A stretch of DNA of 64,000 nt from Choanephora cucurbitarum (lineage: Eukaryota > Mucoromycota > Mucoromycetes > Mucorales > Choanephoraceae), in contig JAIWNI010000026.1 of assembly GCA_025331435.1 (NCBI GenBank), positions 124,001 through 188,000 on the forward strand, read 5' to 3'. Every line of letters begins with the position of its first letter. The stretch's first letter is position 1. Positions 1 through 10,858 of this stretch are shown one piece after another. The position numbers and the translations under genes were made by a program. The notes beneath the pieces were generated by a model, which saw only the letters and a program-made list of their open reading frames with translations, was not told the DNA's origin and ran no database searches.

Positions 1-560
1 TGGATTGTGAATGAATGATTATAAAAACAAGAACTATTTATCTTGTTTCTTTTTTTTTTAAAATTCAACCAGATTTACTCTTGAGTCACAGATAGAGGTA
101 CGTGCGTATTGAGTTGATCCGACAGTACCTACAATAAAATGCTCTTAATAATGAGTAAAGGGTATTCATCGTTAGCAACTGAGTTTTAAGGCCACACAAG
201 TGAGATGGTTATCCAAATTGTGGTTATTATTTATAAAAAAATAAAGGATCTTTGATAGAGTAGAACATCACCATCTTTTATGTTACCCTTTTTTTCTTTC
301 TTTATTAGCTAGTTTAAATATATACACATAGCCTATGTCTTTATGCCATTCATTCGATAAGAAACAAGCATCATTCCCCTTTGTAAAACTATTGACATGA
401 TGGTAGTACAAATGGGATTTATAACCCAAAAAAAAATGAACGCGCTTATCACCTCTTTCTTAAAATAGAAGTCGACAAAAAAAAAGAGAGATCTCTCCTA
501 TATGCCATATAAAAATTCAGGCACCAATTCCATATTTTCTTTTCTTTTTTTTTCACTATT
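1..560. other. AT-rich intergenic stretch with core promoter
   Basis: No credible reading frame is seen. The DNA is AT-rich with short A and T runs. The last 60 bases hold a TATA-like box and a T-rich leader in front of the first gene. Confidence 0.5.
508..514 (+). promoter_or_regulatory. TATA-like box of the small first gene
   Basis: TATAAAA lies 53 nt before the ATG at 561, followed by a T-rich leader, the pattern seen before several genes of the window. The placement is inferred from sequence and spacing only. Confidence 0.4.
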
Positions 561-1022
561 ATGCCACCTATTTACAAGAAAAAGATGTTAAAGGAATCTC
601 ATCATCCTTTCTATCGAGTCAAACAAGAGACAGCTAATCGCTTTGATCCTGCTTACTCGTATTCCACTTCAGAAGATGATTCCAGTCTCTGTACTATCCA
701 TGCCACTCATTCCTGTCTACCACCTATCTCTGAATTATTCAGATATGCTTCTCCATATCCCTTGTTGGATAACTCGCCTTTCCATAAGACATCAGATCAA
801 TTCTATGCTCCCTCTGCCTATCAAGATGTGTATGCACCTTATCTGGAGAAAGTCAATCCACCAGCACCACCCTCTTCTCCTATTGAATTAGGTGAGCATA
901 GACAGTATCCAGTCAAGGTACCAGTTAGACCTTGGATTCCTTATTATTTCCATCAGCCTCAATTTGGCATTGAAGCCTGTATGGATCAATTATTAGAAGC
1001 TAGACATAAGAATATGAGATAG
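561..1022 (+). CDS. Hypothetical protein, 153 aa
   Basis: I do not recognise this protein. It is one uninterrupted frame of 153 codons starting at the first ATG after a TATA-like box and a T-rich leader, and it ends in TAG. The product is rich in Pro, Tyr and Ser, has no membrane segment or signal peptide, and carries a basic start (Lys-rich residues 6-11), an acidic SEDDSS patch near residue 37 and a Tyr/Pro-rich middle. It looks largely disordered. CAATAAAGATAA about 80 nt after the stop could be the poly(A) signal. The next gene is 590 bp downstream on the same strand. It is probably a real, lineage-restricted gene; no function can be given. Confidence 0.6.
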   Translation: MPPIYKKKMLKESHHPFYRVKQETANRFDPAYSYSTSEDDSSLCTIHATHSCLPPISELFRYASPYPLLDNSPFHKTSDQFYAPSAYQDVYAPYLEKVNPPAPPSSPIELGEHRQYPVKVPVRPWIPYYFHQPQFGIEACMDQLLEARHKNMR

Positions 1023-1608
1023 TGTATCTCAAGCAAAAAAAGAAAGGGCTTTTACTGTTTGCCCCTCCTTTATATATTATTAAAAAAGCATTTGCTCAAT
1101 AAAGATAATCTATCATAGTCTATCTCAGTCAAAACTTGGAATGATTTTGTCTATGTGTGTAACATCATTCAATTTGACATAGTATACATCACTATTTAGT
1201 ACTGTCTTCATTGGATCCTATTGTCTATTCTATAGCATGCATACAACAAGGTTCCCTCATCTATTCTTTTTTTTTTAATTAAATAGACACAAGAGCTATT
1301 TTGGATATGTATGCTGATCTCTTCTATATTGTAGTACCAACACTTAGGGACTGAATGTGTGTGTGTGTACGAGTCCGGTCCGAATAAGAGATGATAGGTT
1401 AAACTAGATGACATCCTAATGATACTCTCAACGGTGACACTATCCTACCCAAATAAAAGAAATCAGCCAATCAGAATGACTCAGAATTGTGACTTTGATT
1501 TCATTTTATTTTTTCCCTTCTTTTCAAAGGATTATAAAAAGGGTTGAGAAAAAAAAATTATTTCATTTTCAATTCTCTTTTTTTCTTAACCTTATTTAAT
1601 TTTCCTAT
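1023..1608. other. Intergenic region before the NELF-A-like gene
   Basis: A (GT)n run lies near 1355-1370. No open frame is convincing. A TATA-like box sits at 1533-1540, followed by a T-rich leader. Confidence 0.5.
1533..1540 (+). promoter_or_regulatory. TATA box of the NELF-A-like gene
   Basis: TATAAAAA lies 76 nt upstream of the ATG at 1609, followed by a pyrimidine-rich leader. Inferred core promoter. Confidence 0.45.
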
Positions 1609-3505
1609 ATGGCTTATGAACGCAATACAGTAGAAGGTGTCCGGTCATGGCTTACTGCAGAGATAAGTTCAAATGGCTGGAGTAGTGCATCTATCGCCAA
1701 AGGTCTGACAGATGACGTGATGACGACTTTGGTGCATAATTTTCAACAATTTGATAATCGAATGAAACAAGCTATTTTGTTGGGAGTGATTTGTATGAGA
1801 AAAGCTGATTTAATTGCACTTGGTGATGACTTGATAAAGGTAAATTGTGTTTAAATAAGTATAGCTTCATGATATCTACATGCCATTTTCAGTATACACT
1901 TTCCCTCTTACAACAGAAATCACCAACACTTTCTTCTTTTTTCATAATAAAGAATTTTGAAAAAGAAAGAAAAAAGAAAGGAAAGGGAAAAAAAAATTTT
2001 TAGCTGTTATTGTTTTCTAATCATTTGTCCTATTGAACTATAAAGAAAACGTGTTTTTTTTTGTTATTAAGAAGAGAAAGAAGTGGGGCGTTAAAAATAA
2101 AAATTCTAAAAAAAATGAGAGGGAAAATTCATGCATGTATTTATCATTTTGGCTATACACTTCTAATTCAAACCTCTTATTAACAATTCTTATTTTCATA
2201 GGTGATTCAAATGGCCTTGGATGATTCAGATGAATTTATCAAGACAACTGCCTCTATCTTACAACATTATCCCCTAAAGCAACAATTGGATTTGACTGTC
2301 GATAGTTGGTCTTCTGGCTTCAAGGATCTATTACACTCAATTGGATCTAAAAGTAAGCACATGGTTTCAATAGAAACATTCAACTCACGTTCCATTAGTC
2401 AGAGAAAAGGGTCTCAATTTCCACCCATTGGAAGATATGATCAAACAACCTGCAGCCCGTGAAATCCCTTCATTCACTACACCCAACTATCAAAACTATC
2501 GCTTGACAGAGACACATCATTTCAGTCTGACTCACAACCCAGAAGACATCATCTCTGCTGAAGCTAGACATGCACGCTTTAAGGAACTGGTCGAGTCTGA
2601 AGAGAGATCAGAACAGGTTCAGGCGGCTCAACAAAAGAGACCTGGTGCTGAATTGACAGGCAGCATGGCCAAACGCGTGGCTTCACCTACCAACAACATT
2701 CAGAACCCCTTTCCTTATCCTCCTGCCTCAGCTCATCGCAACAGTATTTCTTCTTCAACTGGTGGTATTCCAATTGCTCGACAGGGTTCAGTTCCTCCAA
2801 GAGGTCTTGCCTTGGGTCAACCTCCTGCTCCTGGTGCTTCTTCCTTGTTTACCAAACGTCCTTCAAGACCTACGCCTGCTGGTGGATTGTTTATCAAGCA
2901 AAACAAGCCTTCAAATGGTCAAAGACCTGTGCATCGTACATCCATAGGCAATGCTGGTAAAGAGAGAAAAAAAAATGATATCGATCTTGTACTGATGTCA
3001 ACCCCTTTTAGCTGCTTTACCAAGAGGATTACAAAAGGTTCAAAAGACTCAAATGCTTGATTTCAGTGCTGCTACTCAATTTGAGCAAGATCAAGCCAAT
3101 GCGATGAAAAAGGCACAAGATGGTAAGTGATTTTGAATGGTCGTGATCAGTTGACTGAATGACATGATAGATATCAAGGCCAAGGCAGAAGCCAAAAAGC
3201 AAGAAATGGCTGAACGAAAGAGAAAGGCACAGGAAGAAAAGAGAGAAAGAGACGAACACAAACGAACACAGAGAGCTGCAGCTGCAGCAGAAAGAGCAGC
3301 AGCCAAGAACCCTCCATTGCCTCGCTCACCTATCTCTACTCCTGCCTCACCAAAGACACCTACCTCACCTCTGTCACCTAAATTGAAAGAACACATGTTT
3401 GAATTACAACAACCACAAGAACAGCATAACATGGATGAGGCTGATGACAGCAACATGAATCCTTCAAGTCGTAGATCATCTGCTGGAAAGTTGACTACCT
3501 TCTAA
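1609..3505 (+). CDS. NELF-A-like protein (negative elongation factor subunit A), 461 aa
   Basis: Exons read as 1609-1839, 2202-2352, 2399-2956, 3012-3122 and 3171-3505; all four introns are GT..AG and keep the frame. The N-terminal 120 residues match the helical HDAg-like domain of NELF-A: a Trp-containing first helix, an IAxxLTxxV helix, KQAILLG, then IQMALDDSDEFIK and AxILQHYP, in the order and spacing of the animal protein. The rest is Pro/Ser/Thr-rich and disordered, with ALPRGLQKVQKTQMLDF near residue 320 resembling the RGVKLLD segment of human NELF-A. The last part is a Lys/Glu/Ala helix (AEAKKQEMAERKRKA) and a proline-rich tail. NELF-A helps hold RNA polymerase II in promoter-proximal pausing in animals; that role here is inferred. 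The first intron (362 nt) is long for this window. Confidence 0.68.
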
Positions 3506-4040
3506 GCCGTTGTATTATTTATCAATAGTCAGCGTTATTCCTCCCCTTTTTTTTTTCTTTCTTTATTACCATGCTATGTAAATATAATCAGCTCTATGGA
3601 TTTCTTTTTTAAAATAAAACACATCTATATTTATATCCATCATGACGATCCATGTATCATATGCTTTAAATACATTGAACCTATTTCTGTTCAAATGATA
3701 AGCATTGAAACTGGTTTTTTTAAACAAGTCTACTTTTAATGAATGACAACAATAAAAGGGGAGGTTCTTGTTATGATAAAACGTTATCATGGCTTTGTTT
3801 CTCCCCCCCCCCCCTTTCAGTTCTATATGCTATGTATACACTTCACTCTAAACTGAACCTTGTCTTTAAACTCCAAAAGTGTTCATCAAGACAGAACTCT
3901 TTTTTTTTAAAGGGGAAGGTTAAGTTTATAAATAGTCTAAATTTTGAGTGATTTATTTAACAAGGTGATAATGAAAATTAAACATGTATATGAAAGATTA
4001 TGAAAATGATATATATGTAAATAGAAATGTATAGATTGCT
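3506..4040. other. Convergent intergenic region with a C12 run
   Basis: 3' ends of the NELF-A-like gene and the ABC transporter gene meet here. It holds a C run at 3803-3814 and no supported gene. Confidence 0.5.
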
Positions 4041-7000
4041 TTAACGCTTGGCCTTTCTAAACAAAAATACAAAGACACTGAAGGCGAAACAGTTAAAGAC
4101 GGTGTAGAGACAGAGAATACCGAAATCTCTCCATCTGTTGGAGAATGACCAACCGATTCTTTGCTCGTAAAAGTCACTACCGGTAGTGTATTGACAGTAA
4201 TGACAGACATCAGTAGCATCAGGATTACCAATGTAACCAACACCACCCGTGGCAAAGTAGTCAGACATGTATTGACCACATGTTTGACCTGGAGGAACAT
4301 TGATAGGGATATAGTCGTTTTCACCACAGACAACCTTGACGCCATCCATGACGTTGACAACAAGACCTTCAATCAGGTAATGGTAAGGATCGACCCAATA
4401 CATCCACGCACTCCAGAATCGAGGCATGGCACTAGGAGGTTGCATGATACCGGCAAAGAGAATCAAGATAGAGGTAAAGAAGGGATTGATGACAGCAGCC
4501 ATAGGAGGTGTACTGGAGAAGGCAGCAATCGTGAAACCAAGCGAGACGGAATAGAACAAGAAGACGGTGAAGTGAATGAAGAAGAAACCGATACGGTCAG
4601 AGGCGTTCTCGAGACCGGCAGTCCAGTAGAAACAGAACAAGAAGAGAACACTGAAACAGATCAAGTAAGGAATTTCAACCAACAAACAAGACAGGGCAAA
4701 AGGTCCCCAACCATAGTATCTACTGGCATATTCACGACGGAACCACATACGCTCTTGCATGAATCTGGGTTGAGCCAAGATAATTAAGGCGTTGGACATC
4801 AACAGGGTAGTGAAGACAGAGAACATTCTGTTTTGCATGTCAGAGGGAGAGTTACCCAACTTCCAGAAAGAGAAACCAGAGATGAGACCAATGAAACAGA
4901 CGTTGAAGAGACGACCCATGTTGTAGGTAGGACAACGCCACCAGGAGACGTTCATACGCTTGTAGACAAGCCAGAATTGTTGGAAGAAAGAGAGAGAGTA
5001 GGCACTCTTGGTGTTCTTGTGGTCCTTGTTGATAGAGCGATGGATTTCTTCAAGTTCTTCTTCAAGCGACTTGGCTTCAGGTGAACTGGCCCAGACTTCA
5101 CTCCAGTCCTTGGTGGTCTTACCGCTGGTACCAGCACCGACACATTCAAGAATGTATTCAGCAGGGTTAGCACTAGGAGAACACTTGGGACCGCCGTTTC
5201 TTTCAAAATAGCTGATCATGGTAGAGGCATCTTGACCAATTTCACCAAAGTAAGCAGTCTTACCACCACGAACCAAGAGACAGAGATGGTCAAAGTGTTC
5301 AAAGAGAGTAGCAGAAGGTTGATGGATGGTACAGAGGACGGGCCAACCGGCATCAGCAAGCTTACGAATGAAACGAACAATGTTGAAGGAGGATTGAGCA
5401 TCAAGACCAGAGGTAGGTTCATCCAAGAATAAAAGCTTGGGCTTACCGACCAATTCAGTAGCAATTGTCAGACGCTTGCGTTCTTCAACAGAGATACCAA
5501 TACCAGCTTCAAGGTCACCTACGAGAGCATCGGCGATCTTTTCCATTTCCATCAGACGAATGATCTGTTCAACATAGGCATCCTTTTCTTCCTTGGGAAC
5601 TTCAGCAGGTTGACGGAGATAGGCAGAGAACTTGAGGGCTTCACGGACAGTGGCGGCAGGGTTATGGACATCCATTTGTTCACAGTAACCAGTACTACGT
5701 TCAAAATCGGGACCGAGTTCTTCACCGTTGAGGTAGATACGACCTTCAATCTTACCGATCGTCTTACGCTTGGCCAAGACATCCAGCAGTGTGGTCTTAC
5801 CGGCACCAGAGGAACCCATCAAGGCAGTAAGATGACCAGGACGAACAATACCACCAATGTCGTTCAAGAGTTGACGCGTACCGCCCTTGACAGGGACAGT
5901 GTAGTTCATGTGGTGCCAAGAGAAGGTAGTACCGTCCGTGACAGCTTCCATCTTTTCTTCAACTTCAGTCACAGTCTGTTGGAGAGCTTGGCTTTCGTCG
6001 AGTTCCTTGGGAGCCTTACCAGCCTTGTAGACCTTGGTGATAGAACCTTCCTTTTGGAGTTCAACGTATTCCATAGCAAGAGCAGTAAGAACAGTGAAGA
6101 AGAGGAAGAAGAGGATGACGGCAACAAAGTTGATCCAACGTTGCCAGACATAGTAACCATAACCTTCAGCCATGTAGTCGTCACCAAGAACGTAGTTGAC
6201 GCCAGGCTTGGCACCTTCAAGAAGACAGGTCTTGTATTGATCGTCAGTGTAAGAAGGACCATAGGGGACACTGTAGATGCCTTCACAGCTGAAATGGAAG
6301 TTTCTCATTTCGTTAGAGATCAATGCCTTGTAACCGTAAGCCAATGGGTTGATCCAGTAGATCCAGAAGAGCCATGGATGCATGTGCTTGTAAGGAATTT
6401 GGTAACCACAGTAAATCAGACAGGCGATCAACAGGATACTAGACAATTGAGAAGCAGTGAAGAAGTTGGGACTGACGGCACCCCAGAAACGGAAGAAACC
6501 GTTCATACAGAGGTTGGTCACAATAAGAATGATAGCAAATGTAAAGAACTAGAAAAGAAAAATGAGTTACGATGTTGCTTTGAATAGAAAAAAAAAACTT
6601 ACTCTGCCAGCTTCCATCACGAGGCCCATCATAAAGTAGACACAGATTTCAAAGATGATTACTTGAACAATAGCTAAGGGGATATCAGCAACAACTGTAG
6701 CAATATAGAAGGCCGAGGGATGGTATAAAGCATAATGCTTATGCTTCTCTAAGACACGACGACCTTGCATGAAAGCTATCATATAAAGTGTGAGTGAATC
6801 AAGCTAGAATGAATGTTTCTAAAATTTACTTACCAGCTAATTCAGATTGAGCAATCAAAGCATTAAACAAGAGAGAGAACAAGAAAGAACCACCACGGGA
6901 GAAAGCGCCCGAGGCATCATTGGGCATCATGAAGAAACAAGAAGCCATGATAAGACCTTTGACAACGACACCACCGTAACGAGAGACGAGGGCACCCTTA

Positions 7001-8559
7001 TCACCAAGGATAAGCTGGAATTGACGAACAGTAAGAGACTTGACTTGTTGGTAGTAAGTGGCAACGAAAGGAGAGCGCTTAGAGGCATGCTTTTGATGAG
7101 CTTCAACAAAGGCTTGACGGAACTTTTCATCAGGACGATCTTGAGCAATTTTTTGTTCATATTCAGCACGTTCTCTCATCATGTCAGCATAGATAGTAGA
7201 TTCCTTGTAAGTCTTTTCAAATTGGACAGCGTTGATAGGGACCTTGTTCTTGTAGCCTTCACGGTATTCACGTTCGTTCATGTTACAGAGACCAGTCAAG
7301 AAATCAGGAGTAGATTTACGATCAGGACAATAGAAACCCATATCTTCAAAGTAGGACTTGGCACCAGAGGTAGGACCAAAGTAGATACAACGACCTTCAT
7401 CAAGAACCATGACCTTATCGAAAAGATGGAAGATACTGTCAGAAGCTTGGTAGAGAGTAGAAATAGTAGTCTTGTGCATGATGTCTGTCATGATACGAAG
7501 AGAACGGACATAATCAAGGGCAGAAGAGGCATCTAAACCACGAGTAGAACAATCCCAACAGTTGATGGAACTACGCGTGGTCATTTGTTCAGCAATAGAG
7601 AGACGCTTACGTTCACCACCAGAGAGACCACGGACAAAGGCGTTACCGACCATGGTATCCATTTGCTTAGTCAAACCAAGCATGTTACCGAGCATGTAAA
7701 GAATCTTGTTGATGAATTCCTTCTTGGTTTCATCAGGAAGACGCTTACCAGGAGTCTTGTTCTTCAAGGCAAAACTCAAGGTTTGCTTGGTAGTCAAGGT
7801 AGGATAGTGAAGATCTTCTTCTTCGTTGTAACAGACTTCACCACGGAAATGTTTGCCGAATTCAGTAGCTTCGATACCACCATAGTGAACTTCACCTTCA
7901 ACCTTGGTATAAGAAGCACGCATGTTGGAAAGGATACGCAAGAGAGTAGTACAACCGGCACCGGGACGACCGAGAACAAGCAACATTTCACCGTCTTTGA
8001 CGAAACCGTCGTTATCTCTGAGGATAGTGAAATCATGACCTGAATGCTTGCCCCATTTCCAGAACTTGCCGAAATCACGGATCCAAGTCCAGTTGGTAGG
8101 AATTGTCTTGGCATCAGCACCGAGACCTTGAACTGTCAGGTTCTTCCAGACGACACCCATATGCTTGGGAAAGAAACCAGCAGCCTGTCCCTTATCGCTT
8201 TGATCACGCAAAAAGTCAGTCAAATCAAAGTCGTTTGAATCACCCTTTTCGGCATCGTCAGGAGATACAGATTTGTGGCGAGAGAGGCGGGATTGATGTG
8301 TCAATTCTCTACGAATTTCCTCATAGTTGCTCATGGCATCCTCAATGTTGACAGCGTTACCGTCGGCTTCACCGTAACCGCCAGTGGTTGAATTTTGTTG
8401 AGTTTCAAATGTGACTTCAGTGTCATTCAAGGCGATTTCTTCCTTGCCATGGACACCTTCAATGGTGGATTCATCAGAAGAGTGATGGTGTTTGTGTCCA
8501 AATTCTTCATCTCGGTTGGTTCTTTGTGGTTGCATGTTTTGCAACGATGGGTTATCCAT
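4041..8559 (-). CDS. PDR-type (ABCG) multidrug ABC transporter, 1468 aa
   Basis: Exons 8559-6834, 6775-6603 and 6548-4041; introns of 58 and 54 nt. This is a full-size fungal pleiotropic drug resistance transporter with the reverse order NBD-TMD-NBD-TMD, expected in the plasma membrane and driven by ATP. NBD1 has the PDR-type Walker [10 protein letters not shown] (about 197-205, Cys in place of Lys), signature LSGGERKR (about 312) and a Walker B region [15 protein letters not shown]2 has a normal Walker [10 protein letters not shown] (about 878), a degenerate signature [10 protein letters not shown] (about 985), Walker [13 protein letters not shown] and switch TIHQPS. Such asymmetric sites are normal in PDR proteins. 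Six hydrophobic segments follow each NBD. A TATA-like box lies about 165 nt upstream. Strong codon bias leaves long antisense open frames, which are shadows. Substrate cannot be told. Confidence 0.95.
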
Positions 8560-8721
8560 ATTGGATTGATCTAGTACAATTGATTTGCGTTACTGAAAAA
8601 CGACAAACAAATAGAAAAAAAAAGAGAGATAAAGAAAAGAGGAAAGGAAAATCCGGTAAAGAAGAAGGTATAGATAAAAAAGATCAACTCAAAAGAAAAA
8701 GAGAAAGAAAAAGAGTAGGGA

Positions 8722-8730
8722 CTTATATAG
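8722..8730 (-). promoter_or_regulatory. TATA-like box of the PDR transporter gene
   Basis: On the minus strand CTATATAAG lies about 165 nt upstream of the ATG, followed by a pyrimidine-rich leader. Inferred. Confidence 0.4.
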
Positions 8731-10506
8731 TACTCAGTTTACAACGCTAGTCTGTTAGATCTCGGGTAAAAAATACTTGAGCCTGAACGATTCTGCCATG
8801 CTTTTAAGGGTCCGCTTTAAATAAAAGATCTGTCTATGTGCGGTAAAACCATTGATACGTTACACACATTCTATCTCAACTGTATCGCATGGTAGATTAG
8901 CTATGGACAAGATAACAAGAGTAGAAGAGTGAATTGCATCAAACAGTTCGCAGATAAGAAATAAAAAAGAATTAAATATGGGTCTCTATGATCAAAAAAC
9001 TCTGTTACATCTATACTTTTCCTAAATCGTATCTAGATCTTGATCTGACAACTAAAAAAAAAATCGACCCCTTTTTTTTTGGTGCTTTCTTAAATAAGTA
9101 AGTTTTGATTCTCAACCTGTTTTAATAATTGCACCTTAAGAGCAAGCTTGCCTTGAAAATCACCCATTTAGAGGTCCGTCTGAGAGTCTTCCAATCAGTT
9201 TCTATCGTTTGTTGCCAGATATAAGCTGTTTGTTCTTCTACGGGCTGGACAAATATGAGTCGGCTATTTTGATTAAAGTATGACGGCAAAATTATTCTTC
9301 AGGATTATTCACTTGAAACTGGAAGATCCGTTGAGACTAGATTTGCTTTTCATTGGATAGTAACATGCAAACTAGTCACTAACACGATTATTAATTGAGA
9401 AAATGCTCTTAGAAACAAGACTTCTTGATCAAGCAACCTCATTATTCTTCTTTGATGGTATCTGGCTTTAATTTATTTTATGTGATACTACACTAGCCAA
9501 GGTGAAGAGAAGCAGGTCTGTCGGACAAACATAAGCAGGTTCTTGCAAGATAGCCTTTCAATGCACTCGAAGGTAAACAAAATAGACCACGATAATGCAT
9601 TAAGCGTGTCAAAAGATCAAGTAAACAAAGTACTAAAGCTTTTGGTGTTTCTCTATGACAAATGCAAAAATCATATAAATATAGAATATTTAAGTCAGAA
9701 GGAGTAAGTCAAGGTTACACAGGTACATTAATTTATCAAATATCGTGTGGTTCCGAAATAACCAAATTCAGCCTCTTAAAAACATGATCTCCATAGCATC
9801 GCATAACTATAGCAAACTGAAGATCTGTCATTTGCCATGCATGCTTTTTTTTGTAGTGACTGTGGTTAGATCATGAATGAATCGAAGAAGAGCAAGAACT
9901 TGATGTAAATATGACTACGCTGATAAAAAGAAGACAAAGAAGGCTGTTACATTCTTTTCGGATATTAATTCTACCTATCGTAGTCGAAATATAAGGTTTT
10001 CTTTGTTTTTCTTTTTCTTTCGCTCAGTAACGATAGACGTTTGTCAAGGGATATTCAGTCTACAAAAGAAACATGTGCAGCATGCTCATATACTCATTTC
10101 CTAAGAATGTTCAAGAAAAAAGAAAGGTGGGAGGAGAGGTTGATTGAGTCAACCAAAGTCCGGGTGAATAGATTTTTTCTGATAGAGCCGAGAGGTTTAT
10201 TCGCATAAAAATTATCTACCGTTATTGTAAACGTCTCAAATTTGGGCATATACATCTTCTATTCAAAGTAACTCCGTTTACTTTTGATTCTTTTTCTTTG
10301 TCTGTCTTAGTCTGGACAGTCATTTAACTAGGAGATTCTTGAATTCAAAAAAAAAAGAGAAAGGTTAATTATCTATCGATTGTATTTGTGTTACGCTTTG
10401 CTTCCTAAAAAAAAATCTGCTTAAATAATCATTTTGGTGAGATGAAAGGATATCTTTTAAGAGATATCTTGTTCTTTTTGCATTCTTGAAAGTGCAAGAA
10501 ATGAAT

Positions 10507-10826
10507 GTTACAGTTCGTTTCTTATGATATGACTGATAAAGCATCTTGCATTGATTATCTACAAGCTTATCTTGATGCGAAATTCATTATTTCAAGCAGC
10601 TCCGGTCCATCGGCACGTTGTTACAAAAATCTATTTCGTTTTCGCCATAATGATATCAAATTTAACACAACATATATTACATGAGCGAACCTATGGACGG
10701 ATTGTCTATGAAGACGCAGTTGCAGACAGGGACGCCCTATTTGCACCATTCATTCTTCACACCTTGGTAAAGAAAACTGAAATTCCTTTCATGCAAGTTT
10801 CGAGAAAAGTCTGCAACAGAATTTGA
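10507..10826 (+). pseudogene. Possible gene remnant, unidentified
   Basis: A frame beginning with ATG at about 10530 reads as an ordinary-looking polypeptide (for example CIDYLQAYLDAKF) until a TGA near 10683. A second frame over the same stretch stays open to 10826 and looks coding in its later part (HERTYGRIVYEDAVADRDAL). The switch suggests a frameshifted relic, or a chance. Only a TTG-type start is available for the second frame. I recognise no family. Low confidence. Confidence 0.2.
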
Positions 10827-10858
10827 GAGTACACATCAGCCATCACTGTCTTGCTTTA

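Larger units (their letters stand above)
8560..10858. other. 2.3-kb noncoding stretch upstream of the PDR gene
   Basis: The low-coordinate end is the leader and promoter of the transporter; the high end is the 3' flank of the ABCF gene. Between them I see AT-rich DNA without a credible gene. The exception is 10507-10826, where two different frames look partly coding (reported as a possible remnant). No tRNA-like A/B boxes were found. Confidence 0.45.

Noticed and set aside
5610..6587. Long plus-strand frame (325 codons) over the PDR transporter
   Set aside because: It is antisense to a certain gene; biased codon use of the transporter leaves antisense frames open, and the product resembles nothing.
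6847..7536. Plus-strand 229-codon frame over the PDR transporter
   Set aside because: Same antisense shadow, no domain content.
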